64,000 nucleotides of DNA from Flaccisagitta enflata (GCA_965153355.1 OZ231127.1:37386001-37450000), one strand, 5' to 3'. Positions 11,757 to 25,338 are shown, numbered from the stretch's first letter. Notes: a model not told the origin generated them from the sequence alone. Made by a program: numbers and translations.

Positions 11757-14408
11757 ATATTTAATGCATTAATTCATGACAAAAAACTGATTATTAAATT
11801 ATGGGCAATAAGTTACCATAGATTTATGAAAAATTCCATTTTGTCATGAATTTTTTGAAATCATAAAAGATTACATGATTTTTTGCATAAATTTATGCAA
11901 ATTTAGTGCATCAATTTATGACACAAAATGATCATAAATTTATGGTCAATAACTACCCATAAATCTATGGCCAAAAATGCAGTTTTTTATGATTTTTTTT
12001 GGAATCTTAAAGAATAATGTTTTTTGGCATAAATTTATGCAAAATTTTTGCATTTAATTATGACAAAAAAAAAATAATCATGAACTCATAGGCAATAGGT
12101 ACCCCTAAATTTATGAAAAAAAAATGCAGTTTTTCAATGATTTTCTTTGGAATCATAAAAAATTACATGGTTTTAGCATAAACTACTGCATATTTTTTGC
12201 ATTAATTTATGACACAAAATGATCATAAATTTATGGGTAATGAGTTCCCATAAACTTATGGCAAAATGAAGTTTTTCATTATTTTTCTTTGGAATCTGAA
12301 AAATTTTTTTTTTTTTTCGCATAAATTCATGCACATTTATTGCATTAATTTATCACACAAAATGGTCATAAATTTATGGGCAATAAGTACCCGCAAATTT
12401 ATTTGCCAAAAAATGCAGCTTTTTTTTCTTCTTTGTAATAAAAAAAAATCATGTGTTTTTTGGCATAAATTCATGCATTTTCATTGCATTAATTTATGAT
12501 AAAAAATGATCATAAATCTATGGGCATTTTGTACCCATAAATGTATGGCAAAAAAATGCATTTTTTTTTCATTTTCTCAGGAATCATAAAAAAATTATGC
12601 GTTTTTTGGCATAAATTTATGCTTAATTATTGCATTATTTATGACAAAAAATGATCATAAATTAATGGGCATTTTTTAACCCATAAATTTATGGCAAAAA
12701 AATGAAGTTTTAAAAAGATTTTCTTTGGAATCACAAATAATGATATGTTTTTGGGCATAAATTAATGCCTATTTATTGCAATAATTTATGAAAAAAATTG
12801 CTCATGAATTTATGGGCAATTTGTACACATATATTTAGGGCACAAAAAAAGGAGTTTTTTTATGATTTCTTTGGAATCATAAAAAATAATGTGTTTTTTT
12901 TGCATAAATTTATGCCTATTTATTGCATTAATTTATGAAAAAAAATGATCATAAATTTAAGGGCGATTTGTACCCATTATTTTATGGCAAAAAAAAAGCA
13001 TTTTTTGTAGGACTCATAAAAAATATCAAGTTTTTTGCCATAAATTTATGCCTATTTATTGCATTATTTATGACAAAAAATGATCATAAATTTATGGGCA
13101 ATTTGTACCCATAAATTTATGGCAAAAAAACGCTGTATTTTTATGATTTTTTTTGGAATCAAAACAATTTTTGTATTTTTTGCCATAAATTGATGCATAT
13201 TTTTATTATTTATGATAAAATGATCATAAATTTAAGGTATTTGTACCCATAATTTTATGGCAAAAAGCATTTTTTGTAGGATTTTTTTTTTGAATCATAA
13301 AAAATCATATGTTTTTTTGCATAAATTCATGCCTTTTTATTGCATGAATTTATGACAAAAATTGATCATAAATTTATGGGCAATTTGTGTCCATAAATTT
13401 ATGGCAAAAAAACGCTGTTTTTTTATGATTTTCTTTGGAATCATAAAAATTTTATCTGCCATAAATTTATGCATATTTTTGGCATTAATCTATGGCCTAA
13501 AATGATCATAAATTTATGGGCAATTTGTGTTCATAAATTTATGGCAAAAAAACGCCGTTTTTTTATGATTTTCTTTGGAATCATAAAAAATCTTATGTTT
13601 TTTGTCATAAATTTATGCATATTTTTGGCATTAATTTATGGCCAAATGATAAATTTATGGGCAATTTGTCCATAAATTTAAAAAAACGCTGTTTTTATGA
13701 TTTTCTTTGGAATCAAAAAATTTTATGTTTTTGCCATAAATTTATGCATATTTTTGGCATTAATTTATGGCCTAAAATGATCATAAATTTATGGGCATTT
13801 GTCCATAAATTTATGGCAAAACACCGTTTTTTTATGATTTTCTGGAATCATAAAAATCTTATGTTTTTGCCATAAATTTATGCATATTTTTGGCATTAAT
13901 TTATGGCCAAAAATGATCATAAATTTATGGGCAATTTGTGTCCATAAATTTATTGCAAAACGCTGTTTTTATGATTTTCGGAATCATAAAAATTTTATGT
14001 TTTTGCCATAAATTTATGCATATTTTTGGCATTAATTTATGGCCTAAAATGATCATAAATTTATGGGCAATTTGTGTCCATAAATTTATGACAAAAAAAC
14101 GCTGTTTTTTTATGATTTTCTTTGGAATCATAAAAAATCTTATGTTTTTTGCCATAAATTTATGCATATTTTTAGCATTAATTTATGGCCAAAAATGATC
14201 AAAAATTTATGGGCAATAGGTACCCATAAATTTATGGCAAAAAAATGCAGTCTTTTTATGATTTCTTTTGGAATCATAAAAAATCATATGTTTTTTCGCA
14301 TAAATTTATGGAAAAAAAATCCATAAATTTATTGGTACCTATTGCCCATAAATTTATGGCATAAAACCACCATAAATTTATGAGCCTGAATCGGCTATGA
14401 TATACCTG
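11757..14408 (-). repeat. Right arm of foldback element, inverted ~145-bp units
   Basis: Same unit as the left arm in reverse orientation (AATGATCATAAATTTATGGG markers), about 18 units, better preserved toward 13.3-14.2 kb. Confidence 0.85.
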
Positions 14409-14416
14409 TAGGTAAA
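14409..14416. other. Target-site duplication, right copy (TAGGTAAA)
   Basis: Matches 6551-6558. Confidence 0.8.
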
Positions 14417-15139
14417 ACTCTGCTATACTAATTGATACATGATGAATGTTTGAAATTTGTCATTGGAAATCTCAGTGATACTGAGGAATAGTAAGGAGCT
14501 GTATATACCACACGCGGCCACCATGGTTCGATATTCAATCATTCATGTGTAACTCTAATATAGCCACGAAGATATAAAGTCATAATTTCCAGAGAGGAAA
14601 CGATGATGGGGATTAAGAAAAAAAATATTTATGATGAAAGTTATGACCCAAACAGAGAAAATAAAAACGTGGGGAAAACTGACATATGAAGAAGAAAAAA
14701 AAAAGAAAAAGTCCAACACTTTTGAGTCCCCTGCGCTCCATCGATTTATCATTACATCATTAGACTTAACACCTGTCCCACAATTACTGCAAAACGATCA
14801 AATGACTGTCATATCTAAACGGAGACAATTAATCATATAGAAATTTTTTTCACTTAGTTAGAGGCTTAGAGCTATGAAGAATCTTCATTTTGCTCATGAA
14901 ATTCACCTTAATTGCTTCATGCAACATCAAACAGGATATAAAACAGTAAAAACATTCCTCATGCAAATCACTGCAGAATTAACAGGAATATCTCATCGAC
15001 TTCAGATGTCTACCAAATCTATATAAAGATATATAATCAAATGCGGATTTCAAGACTGAAAAGCTTAAGAAAAGTTTTTCATTTTGCCCGTGGATATTGT
15101 TTAAATTTTCAAACGGAAAGGTTATTTAGTCGCTACAAC
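14417..15139. other. No recognised feature
   Basis: AT-rich; no supported exon or repeat boundary. Confidence 0.45.
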
Positions 15140-15286
15140 CCACTCTGTCCGTCGGTCCGATGGTCGGTAACACTGATTTTTTGGCATTTACAGGTGTTTT
15201 TCGCAAATGCATTATTAGCCTATTCTTTATCACTGCCCCTGCCCACCTGCACGCGACTTAGGTAGCCGTGTATACGGGCTTGTTAA
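15140..15286 (-). mobile_element. R1 element, reverse partial copy
   Basis: Minisatellite GTCCGTCGGTCCGATGGTCG, then CACTGCCCCTGCCCACCTGC and GTAGCCGTGTATACGGGCTTG. The hairpin end is missing. Confidence 0.6.
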
Positions 15287-15664
15287 AATTCAAACCAAAG
15301 TTATTGAAAAATTGATATTTAGGTGCTGCTAGCTAGTTGTCAAAAAGTGATGAAGCAAACAAATAGGGGCCAAATATGGAAATTGATTAGGAACATACTA
15401 GTGGGAAAAACTTTACTAATATCCAACAATAGGGATGTCAATTGTTTTTCACCTGCAGTAATGAAGCATCTTCAGTTGTAGCACTTTCTTGCCAATAGTT
15501 ATGGGACTTTAGTTAAAGGACTGAATAATATTGAACAAATTCAGTAACTTGAAAATGTGCTCAAACAACCTACTTAAAATAGTTTGCCAAAATAACTGTG
15601 AAGGCATTTCAGACTTGACTTTCAAATTGACTAGGGCTCTAGTGTTCCATAATGCTCTTAAACG

Positions 15665-15750
15665 AGACAACGTGACCGACAGAGGGAGACCCCAACGATC
15701 GACTTGACGGCCCGACTAAGTGGAGTATAGAGTCGCGTAGCACGAGATTA
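15665..15750 (+). mobile_element. R1 right-end fragment
   Basis: GTGACCGACAGAGGGAGACC, then GAGTATAGAGTCGCGTAGCA..CGAGATTAAAAA, an R1 hairpin end with a decayed right stem. Confidence 0.55.
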
Positions 15751-17149
15751 AAAATGGATGGATAACTATCATAAGATGCCTAACACGAAAGGAAAACATG
15801 AAGAAAGGAAACCAAACAGTGTCGGCTGCCGAGGAAATGGAAGCGCTTCGACGCGGAGGGACTTCACTCGCTTACCCCCCCCCCCCCCACCCCTTCTAAA
15901 AGATGTGCAAACTTCCAAAATAAACCAAACAAACAAACGACAATGGAAAATTCACAGACTGACAGACGAATAAAAAAAGAGTAACATTGCGGAGGTACAA
16001 AAACGAAATGTCGATGTAGAGCACGATGACCTAAATGGAATGATGGGTATCTTATTTTGATATATCTTATTCACTGTCCCAATTATGGATGCGAAAAATA
16101 AGCTGAATGCGAAAAATGCAAAAAATAAGCGGAATGCGAAAAATAAGCTGAAGGAGCGTAATTAACAAACTTCCGTCTGTTCTTAAGAAAGGACACGTAG
16201 ATAACGAGGCAGAGACATGGACACATCAGGTGCTAGTGTGATAAATCCCTATCTTAGTATTTTCTACGCTTTAAAGTTGTATTGAGATTGAAGAATTCCA
16301 CCTAACTTCGCATCTCATGCGAGGATATGAAATCATTGAAAGAGGCACTCTTTGCTGCAAATCTTAGGAATAACTAGGAAAACAGACCATGATTTATGGC
16401 TTTTTTTCTGATAATCTATCAAGCCTATATCGTTTTTTCTAAAGAAAAATATGAACTTGAGGTTAAAGAACACAGGACGCACTGAAAATTACCATAGAAT
16501 TTGCTACCCGAGCTAGATAAGTCATGAAATTTATAAAATGAAATTTAATGAAAATTTTTCTTTTAATATTTTCAATAAAACTACAAACAACCATATTTTG
16601 CATGAATTGATTTGCATATGCCAGTTTTAAATTTAAATCCTTTATTTTACAGCTGAAAAAATATGCCTAATTCAACAAAAAACTGATTTTGTCAAGGGAC
16701 CATGGCTCATTGAAAATTTTAAATTTGCATAGAAAATCAGAATATCAAGAAAACAAAAACATAGCGCGATTCCAGAAAGATCAACTGAGGGCGCTATGTT
16801 CTTATTTTAATGATATTTGGATTTTTTATGCAAATTTAAAATTTTCAGTGAGCAGTTACTGAAATGATTGTCACTATTTTATTCACTTTTTAGTCTCATC
16901 GGAATTGAATATTTTTCAGTCTTTTTGTATTTTTGTCCTTTGCCGGTGACAGATGAGTTTCCTCATGTAAGTTTACAATTTAAAGTACAAAGAAATAAAC
17001 ACAAGCATTGACCTAAGCAAAAATAGTAACATGAATGGTAACTTAGTTCTCTGGGTAAATTCCTCTTACTTAAATTTCAGTGTGTCACAGATGCTTATTT
17101 TTGCCTATGGCTTCATGTCTCGTGCAGTGGGTTTGGACGCGTAGGAATA
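15751..17149. other. No gene; one imperfect inverted repeat
   Basis: About 16700-16858 forms an imperfect ~57-bp-arm inverted repeat (TGAAAATTTTAAATTTGCAT and its complement, with CATAGCGC/GCGCTATG at the centre), possibly a small MITE. The rest is AT-rich with no supported exon; a poly-C run lies near 15878. Confidence 0.45.
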
Positions 17150-17749
17150 ACCATGGCCAAAAAAAAAAGTAGACGCTCAATTCTTATCATTTAATTGAAA
17201 ACCAGTCACACTTTTTACTTGAAATCTATGAGCTTTTTAAAGAGCTTCAAAAACTCTGCAAATCTAGACCAAGCAGAAATTTGTGACTCAAGTCGTTTAG
17301 AAATGACATAAGATTGAAGTTCAACACTCATTATTCAAAATGCCAGAAAGAGCAGATTTCATCATCTGTGAACAAAGCATTATCTTACTTGCTTTTTCTG
17401 TAGAAGGAAGTAATGAAATAAATGGAATAAAATTTAAGGTAAAAATGAAGTATTTTTAATTCTCTACAAGATGAAACCAAGCAAAATTCTTGATTCCGCT
17501 TCGTTTTAAGGCTGTTCGTTCAAAGTTTGTTACTCTAAAAACATTTCTGAACATATTCGAGATTTTTGAGTAGTTGTCTTTAGAATATCATAACTTCTAA
17601 AATTTTGAAGCTAGAATGTTCAGAAAGAGCTCAAATGAAAGATCTTTCGAAGCTCTTTAAAACCGTCATAGATTTTAAGGGTTTACCATCTTTAGTTGCC
17701 AAGCAATCAACAATCAAAACATTGCGTCTACTTTTTTTTTTGCCATGGT
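17150..17749. mobile_element. 600-bp MITE with TA target site
   Basis: Left end ACCATGGCCAAAAAAAAAAG..TAGACGC, right end its complement GCGTCTA..TTTTTGCCATGGT, with TA on both sides (17148-17149, 17750-17751). Internal motifs such as AAAGATCTTTCGAAGCTC and GTTTAGAAATGACATAAG recur in the elements at 27817 and 31900. Tc1/mariner-type by target site only. Confidence 0.7.
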
Positions 17750-17884
17750 TATGCTGACACGATTCAAATCATAAGAATTAAGGAATACAATCAACCAAAG
17801 GCCAGATTTGACTTCATGTATCATGAAAGATAACCCTTACCATCTTTACCTTAATCCTCTTTGAGATGGACCCTTCAAAAAAAA

Positions 17885-18030
17885 CAAGGCCTGATACACG
17901 GCAATCCATTCGAGGATGGTTGGGCAGGAGCAATACTACAAAAACCGCTCGGAATTCAAAAATATGACGGACCAAACGACGGACATACCGACCGACACGG
18001 CAAGGTTCAGAGTCGCGTGTCCACGACTAA
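17885..18030 (+). mobile_element. R1 element, forward copy
   Basis: ACAAGGCCTGATACACGGC at the left, GTTCAGAGTCGCGTGTCCAC..GACTAAAG at the right, with a short CGACGGA-type middle. Confidence 0.7.
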
Positions 18031-18100
18031 AGATTGATCATTAATGTTTTTTGGTCTGGGTAATCTTCTGTCGAAGTCTGTCTCTCTGTCCGTGTATGCA

Positions 18101-18102
<2 letters not shown>

Positions 18103-18157
<55 letters not shown>
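18103..18157. repeat. (TC)n microsatellite
   Basis: About 27 units. Confidence 0.95.
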
Positions 18158-18158
<1 letters not shown>

Positions 18159-20180
18159 CTCGCCCTTAGGATGTTTCATTCTCTTAACAATCTTTAAAAA
18201 AAATATTTCAAGCCATGGAATCCCTCGACCCTTATCTTCCATTAGAAATGGTTCGAATGACCCCATAAAGTTCTAAAGTTCATCTCTCATCTTTATTTCA
18301 TGAATGTATGAGATCGGATGTCTTCTAATCTCAAGGATTCCTTTGCGTGTTCGCCCCAACACTGCATGCTATGAAGCCATAGCCAATATCCCGAACTGAG
18401 GTTTTTTTTTCTGACAGCGGCCCCAAAGGGCCAATGTGCTGTAGAACATAAGAGCAAAATTTCATATTTCCATTTTATATACATTTATCTTTCCCTCTTT
18501 CCCCCTTTTGCCAGAGGCCTCAATCCAGCCTGAAATTCCTGAATTCAGCCCTGTCAAACCTAAACCTAAAATCATTATTTTTGAGCCTTAAATCTGTATA
18601 GGAATGAAAATATCCTGCCCAGGCTTCACGTGTCCTATAAAATTCATACCTGTGATGCGCAGGTCATTAATCTTTGGGATGGCTAGCTTACTCTCACCCC
18701 ACTGTATTATAACAGCAATTGAGCATGGTAACGCGTACCGCTGCCCATGTGCTGTCTTTCGGTGGCTGTTTAGTTATCAAACCAAAGAAATTCCAATTGA
18801 GAAAATATGGCCCGACAATTAGGGTCATCATATCAAATTTCCAATAGGTACAAAATCTAGGGTTACCCGCTTTAATCATCTTCCAGCATTCCCAGTTTGA
18901 ATGGGGCCATCAAGCAACAAAGGTGACAAATTAAAGCTTTTGAGGTTTGTATGAGCGACTGTGCGCTTACACCGTATCTAAATTGAATAGAAAGATTTGA
19001 TCAAATTTTCAGACAAATCAAACCTGAAATCATATCATCAATTATAATTGGGAATAGTGAGCACAACTATGAAAGATGAGCCATTTTGTGAACTTCATTA
19101 TCTCCGTAATTTGTCCCAAAAACATTACATGTTATCAGGTTTTGAATCGTTCCTCCATGCCAGAAGCCTCAATCAAACCCTCTGAGGTTTCATACGAGCC
19201 CTCTGAGACCTAATACCAGCCCTCTCTGGCTCTGAAAGTACCTGATTGGCGTGAAGAACCATGCGAATTGTGTAAAATTTGATGTTTGCTGCTAACGAGA
19301 GCCGCGGTTAGGTATTCTTTCTCGACATAAACAAGCTTTTTCCAAGATTGTTTTCTTATTCTTTTTGTGATTCATTTCTTTGTCTGAATTTGCGAAGAGA
19401 GAGAAGCACATTGTTCCAATTTTTTTTGATTGACGCTTCCGGACGACGTAATTTTAACCATATGCTTAATTTGACTTAGATTTTAAGATTTCTGACCATA
19501 AGCACATCTGAGCAATGCGAAGTGATTTGCTGGTTGATCATTGCCATACTTTCGAATCATTATCACTGTCAAAGTGTATTTATTTGTCGAATTAAGATAA
19601 TTGTTGTCCGAGTGATTTTCATTGTGTGCACGGAATCATTTCATTTTCAATGTTGGGCTATCTTGAAGTCGTTTGCATCCATATTTACAGACGGTTTCAG
19701 GAAATCACCGACAAAACCCAATGTATGTGATTTGAAATTAGCATCGCTTATTGTCATCGAAGGTTCCTTCCCTTCAGCAGCCATCGAGTCATCATCCAGT
19801 TCATCATGGATTAGTCTTTTGAAGTGTTGAATTATCTTTAAGTGTCGTTTCAAGTGATGCGTGAAAATTGTTGCTCTTTTTGATATGCGTACGTGATAAC
19901 ATCAAGGATTGGTTAATGAAGTGATACGAAAAAGAAAAGGAGAAAATTTTTTTCTCCTCGTAAATCTATGGAAATTTTTCTGGAGATGGAGATGCAAACT
20001 TCATTTTCTGTTCCTTCCACTTCAATCTCAATATTTCAGAGCTTGAAAGAAGTGATTGTTGAGTCATAATTATTCCAATCTACGTTTCCAGTGAAAGGAA
20101 ACTTGACAAACTTGACAAGGCGTTGTGAAGGTAATCCAAGGAGAAAACGGAAAGTGGGAAACGGTGACATGGTTATGAGA
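18158..20180. other. No recognised gene; small R2 trace
   Basis: An R2 fragment (CTGACAGCGGCCCCAAAGGG) lies near 18412-18435. The rest is unique AT-rich sequence; frames of 61-102 residues here have no recognisable motif. Confidence 0.45.
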
Positions 20181-20185
20181 TAGAG

Positions 20186-20422
<237 letters not shown>

Positions 20423-20539
20423 GACACTTAAACGAATATTATGCTACGTTGAAGTTATTAGCGCCCACATGAATTTGCCATCTGAAAGAAAAAATAGTCA
20501 TGTTTGAAAATCTGTCAAAAAAAAAAAGAAACTTGAAAG

Positions 20540-21150
<611 letters not shown>

Positions 21151-21151
21151 A

Positions 21152-21234
<83 letters not shown>
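21152..21234. repeat. (TC)n microsatellite
   Basis: About 41 units. Confidence 0.96.
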
Positions 21235-21238
<4 letters not shown>

Positions 21239-22233
21239 CCTTTGGGCCCCGCCCATCAGATGACGGGAAGGACACTATTCTAGTGAAAGAAAAATACCAT
21301 ACATGCGTCCAGAATTTGGGAAGGGTTCTTGATCCCTTGTGGCGCTTTTCATGAATGTCCTTTTGCTGCCTGAAAACTTTTTTGGATCAAAGAACAAGCG
21401 CCTAGTCAAATCCTAGAACAAATCCTAGTCCCATCAAACTGTTTTTCTTTGATTTTTACAAGGGCAATTGCCAATAACAGAAATATGCCTATACTATAGA
21501 AGGTGAAATTTGTTGGTTCCTTGACATCCATTATTGAGGGTGTCAATTGTACTCCTAGTTTGCCCCGTAGAATAAACTCATAACTGAGGAATCCTTGGCA
21601 CATGAAACAATCTATATTTCTATGTCACTAAAGAAACATGAGCTATGCCTTTTGATGTCTTTAAAACAAACTATTGAATCTTACTTTGTACACTTTAACA
21701 ATTTAACTTTGGATAGTAAACAAGGGAAAATATTGGAGGGGCGACGAATGTTCATTTTCCATCGTCTGGAATCAAAACAGAGACAAAACCCGATTTTTGG
21801 CATAAATACGATGATGAAGTCCTGTAGGATATCGAGGCTGAAACGTCTCATGAGGAAGCTCCACATTTACCCACTCGCTTGCCATGAAAAATGTTATCAA
21901 CGACATCTGCTTCCACGTAGTCAGTCTGTCATTTGGCGAAGTAGATCAGAAAAGCATTTAGCCAAAATATGATAATAAAAATCCCTTACTCAAAGTAACA
22001 CATAACCCGTCAATGAAGGAAGCAGAGGAAACAGATTCTTACGACGTTGACTCGTTGGGGTCAACTGGAGCAGACAAACAATTTTAGGGCAAAGCATAAA
22101 TATTTGGGTGTTCAATGACGAAGCTGTTGGTTTGTTGCATCAGCTGGTAAACAAGACCTTGCTTTGACTTTTTCCATGGTTTTTTGTTTTCTGTTTCCCC
22201 ACAAATCGAGGAAAGCAAATAACGAGCCGTAAA

Positions 22234-22240
<7 letters not shown>
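21235..22240. other. No recognised feature
   Basis: A 125-residue frame at 21595-21972 (+) has no recognisable family, no coding-like context and no clear splice sites. Confidence 0.4.
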
Positions 22241-22264
<24 letters not shown>

Positions 22265-22322
22265 AGAAGAAGAAGAAGAAGAAGAAGAAGAAGAAGAAGA
22301 AGAAGAAGAAGAAGAAGAAGAA
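22241..22322. repeat. (GAA)n microsatellite
   Basis: About 27 units. Confidence 0.95.
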
Positions 22323-22540
22323 AAAAAGAGAAAAAGAAAAAGAAAACGAAAAAGATAAAAGTCGCAAAAGCGTTAGATGGTCAGCGGTACCCGTGCCCTG
22401 CCTAAGTAGGTTATGCTGGAAGTTGAGGGGGGAGCAGGGCAGCGGCCCCGAAGGGGTCGATGACCTATGCTTTCACACATATGGGGAATTTTCTCCTTCT
22501 TCTTCTCCGCACACCCCCTCCCCCAGCCTCCAAGCCTATA

Positions 22541-23882
22541 CAGTATGTTTTTTCTGAACTGATACGAAAGAAAATCTCATTACTCTGCAATGGAACAAGA
22601 TATTCAAAATCCGAAAAAAGCGCTAAATAGAGCTTGGTCTGCAGATTTTTGGTCATGAATTGAATAATGCATAACTTTCAGAAAATAGGCCCCCATTCTA
22701 TGTAAATCAAAACTTCCATTTCTCAGATGGCATGAATTCTTAAAAAGCATCTCTCAAGTATATCATTTCGAATTCATGCTGGCTCTCTATAGATCAAGCC
22801 AAAACTCTAGAACTGGTCTTACATAAAGGAAAACTTATCATAACACCTGTCCGGATATTATTGTCCCAGTAGTGTCACAACTTTAGATGCCTTACTACTG
22901 CTGGTGAGTAACAATATAAATCTCTGTTATTTGATGTCAGATGAGTATTTCCTAGTATGTTTTACATTGTTTTTTGTATTTTATCCCATTTTGGTTGCTT
23001 CATATCAATTTAATCACCCCTTGACCACTAGCCAGCAACGCCCAAGTGTAAATCTTTCTATAACTTTGGTTGGAATTTTTAAAGGGTTCACCTTTGAGAA
23101 ATCCATTAAAATCCATGGGCAAATTGAAGAACTTTTCAAAGGCTTTTTAGCCGTGAAATCCGCATCTGAATATCTATCTTTATACAGATTTGGTAATAAT
23201 CTGAAGTTGATTTGGTTTTTCTGGTAATTTTGCGATGATTTATAAGGGCAATGTTTTTACTGTTTTTGATCTTATTCAATTTTGTATGAAGCAATCCAGG
23301 CAAAATTCATGAGCAAAATGAAGACTTTTTCAAGCTCTAACCAGTGAAAAAATCTGCATGTTGCTAAATATCCCCGTTTTGATTGGACAGTAGTTTGATT
23401 TTGGGACAATAATATCCGGACAGGTGTTAGATGCATATTCTGCCTCTTTATTGTGAAGAAATTACCAATTTTAAGTTCAGGATCACAAATTAGGCATTTT
23501 TTTGTAAAAACATGCAAAAAACCACATTTTTTGAAGTGAAATGTTGATGATAATTGAACAACACATATTTCCCACTCAAATTGGAGAAGTAAGTCAGTTT
23601 AAATTATATACTACGGCATCTTGAATCAAAATCAGGATCATAAGCACCAAGCGGTAGTGATTTGATGAGAATTTTGCTTATAAATTAGGTATTTTTCCTA
23701 AAAAACACTGACTTAACTTGTTATGATATGGTGGAAACACTATTCTATGACAAGCCACATAGAAAGAACATGAAAAATCTGCCGACCAAGCTCTATTTAG
23801 CGCTTTTTTCGGATTTTGAATATCTTGCTCCATTGCAGAGTAATGAGATTTTCTTTCGTATCAGTTCAGAAAAAACATACTG
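22541..23882. mobile_element. 1342-bp MITE with ~120-bp inverted ends, TA site
   Basis: Left end CAGTATGTTTTTTCTGAACT, right end AGTTCAGAAAAAACATACTG; the match extends about 120 bp (to the GCTCTATTTAGCGC block at 23790-23805). TA flanks at 22539-22540 and 23883-23884. Inserted in R2; itself hosts 22843-23427. No transposase frame. Confidence 0.8.
22843..23427. mobile_element. 585-bp MITE nested in the 22541 MITE
   Basis: Left end ACACCTGTCCGGATATTATT.. and right end ..AATAATATCCGGACAGGTGT are perfect complements over 26 bp, flanked by TA (22841-22842, 23428-23429). Confidence 0.8.
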
Positions 23883-24200
23883 TATCTCAGCCTCAAGGCC
23901 CATATCCCAGCCTCAAATCCCAAATCCCAGTCTCGAGGCCAAAATCCCTTAAGGCTAGTATTTGGGCCATGGGGTTGGTATTTGGGCCTTGAGGTTGGGA
24001 TTTGGGCTTTGAGGTTGGGATTGGGCCTCGAGACTGGGATTTGGGCCTCGAGGCTGGGATATGGGCCTTGAGGCTGAGATATGGGCCTGGAGGCTGGGGG
24101 GAGGGGGGGGGGTACAAAGAAGAAGAAGGAAAAAATTACTCATATGTGTGAAAGCATAGGTCATCGACCCCTTCGGGGCCACTGCCCAAAAAGGAAAAGG

Positions 24201-25149
24201 AAAAAGAAAAAAGAAAAAGACGAAGAAGTCTAGATAAACAGATAGAAAGAGAGAAAAAAAGGGTCGTAAAAGAGGAAAACCCATATATTTTGCGAAATGT
24301 TGTAGCCGAGTAACGGAAAATTTGTTCTTTCCTTTGTTACTACCGGCCGCAAATCGCGGCGGAATCCGTTTAAAATCCAGTTCCGATTCCAGGAGACTTT
24401 TTTTTGATGGTCCGTAGACAAATCTTGGTTTCATCGACCGCCCGAATTTCCATAGAACGATATTTGAGAGAAAGAGAAAAAAATTGTCATATGGTCGATT
24501 TCTGACAATGGCTCAATCCCAAATGTTTGCTCAAAAATATGGAGAGAAAAGGATTTTTTTTATTTAATGTGGCCATCATCGAAGAAATGACGATAAAGAA
24601 GAGAAATGACAATTGATACTGAACAATGTCGCTTGTATTTGACGATTTCTGTTTGTCTCCCACCAACTACAGCATTTAAGGCAGCTTCAACATTTTCTAT
24701 TTTGCGGTTTTCTGCAAAACAGCTCCTGCCTTGGGAAACCATGGATCGTGTTTTATCTCTTGATGAGTTGATGACTGTCTAGCGTCTCCGACGACGGTAC
24801 TTTTTGCATCAAAAGGGAGACATGGACATACATACAGAGTGACAATTACGGAAGGTGGACGAAAGGAGAGAGATGAGTAGCCTTGGTTGAGTTCGACACC
24901 TTTTCTTATTTGACTGGTGTATAAATGGTGCGTGTAAATCATGTCAGAGACTCTCAGGCAGGAAGAGCGGAGATTCAGATAACCATATTTGGATGCGTCC
25001 TTGCATCTCATTAAGAGGGTGTGTACGTCATTAGGTCGAAAGCTCCATACGTTTGTAGGTTGGAGACCCTAAATTTTCTAAACGTTTTCTCTTTATATCT
25101 AGGGATTTGGGGGGAAGGGAAGGTTTTGTTACATATTCATATCCAAAAA
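24201..25149. other. No gene; R1 trace at its right end
   Basis: AT-rich sequence. An R1-type hairpin end (GATGCGTCCTTGCATCTC then ATTAAGAGGGTGTGTACG) occurs at 24993-25028. Confidence 0.45.
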
Positions 25150-25151
25150 TA

Positions 25152-25338
25152 CAGGGTCTTTAAATTGGATTGACTTATTGTAAACCTTTAAAGCTTGAAA
25201 ATTACTAGGCAAAAAGTCTTTAAATTTTCAGTGTATGTTTGTAAGAGGCTACCAACACTATTCAAATTGAAGACTTTTCGCCTCATAATTTTCAAGCTAT
25301 GAAGATTTACAATAAGTCAATTCGATTCAACGACCCTG
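25152..25338. mobile_element. 187-bp palindromic MITE, TA site
   Basis: Left end CAGGGTCTTTAAATTGGATT, right end its near complement ending CGACCCTG, flanked by TA (25150-25151, 25339-25340). Arms match over about 80 bp, including GACTTATTGTAAA and GCTTGAAAATTA. Mariner-like ends by inference. Confidence 0.7.

Larger units (their letters stand above)
6559..14408. mobile_element. 7.85-kb foldback transposon, hAT-like ends
   Basis: The outer ends are GAGATATATCATA on the left and, read inward on the opposite strand, CAGGTATATCATA on the right. Both are bordered by the same 8-bp TAGGTAAA. Inside lie two long inverted arms (about 2.2 and 2.65 kb) made of a ~145-bp tandem unit built on CCATAAATTTATGG and ATGATCATTTTT, in opposite orientation. 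The ~3-kb centre holds R1 copies and an R3 MITE but no transposase frame. An 8-bp duplication and a CAGG-type terminus fit the hAT superfamily; superfamily assignment is inference. Non-autonomous. Confidence 0.8.
22352..24200 (+). mobile_element. R2 element split by nested MITEs
   Basis: The left part (CGCAAAAGCGTTAGATGGTC, GGGCAGCGGCCCCGAAGGGG, GATGACCTATGC) and the right part from 23885 (an array of GGCTGGGATTTGGGCC-type units, then GATGACC-type R2 sequence) flank a 1.34-kb MITE. The internal minisatellite spans about 23885-24105. Confidence 0.65.

Noticed and set aside
6869-14198. Several 80-90-residue frames with the same repeated peptide
   Set aside because: They are the ~145-bp AT-rich unit of the foldback arms translated in either direction.
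21595-21972. 125-residue plus-strand frame as a gene
   Set aside because: No recognisable domain, no splice or start context, and composition like the surrounding noncoding DNA.
22904-23227. 107-residue plus-strand frame
   Set aside because: It lies wholly inside a nested non-autonomous MITE and has no transposase features.
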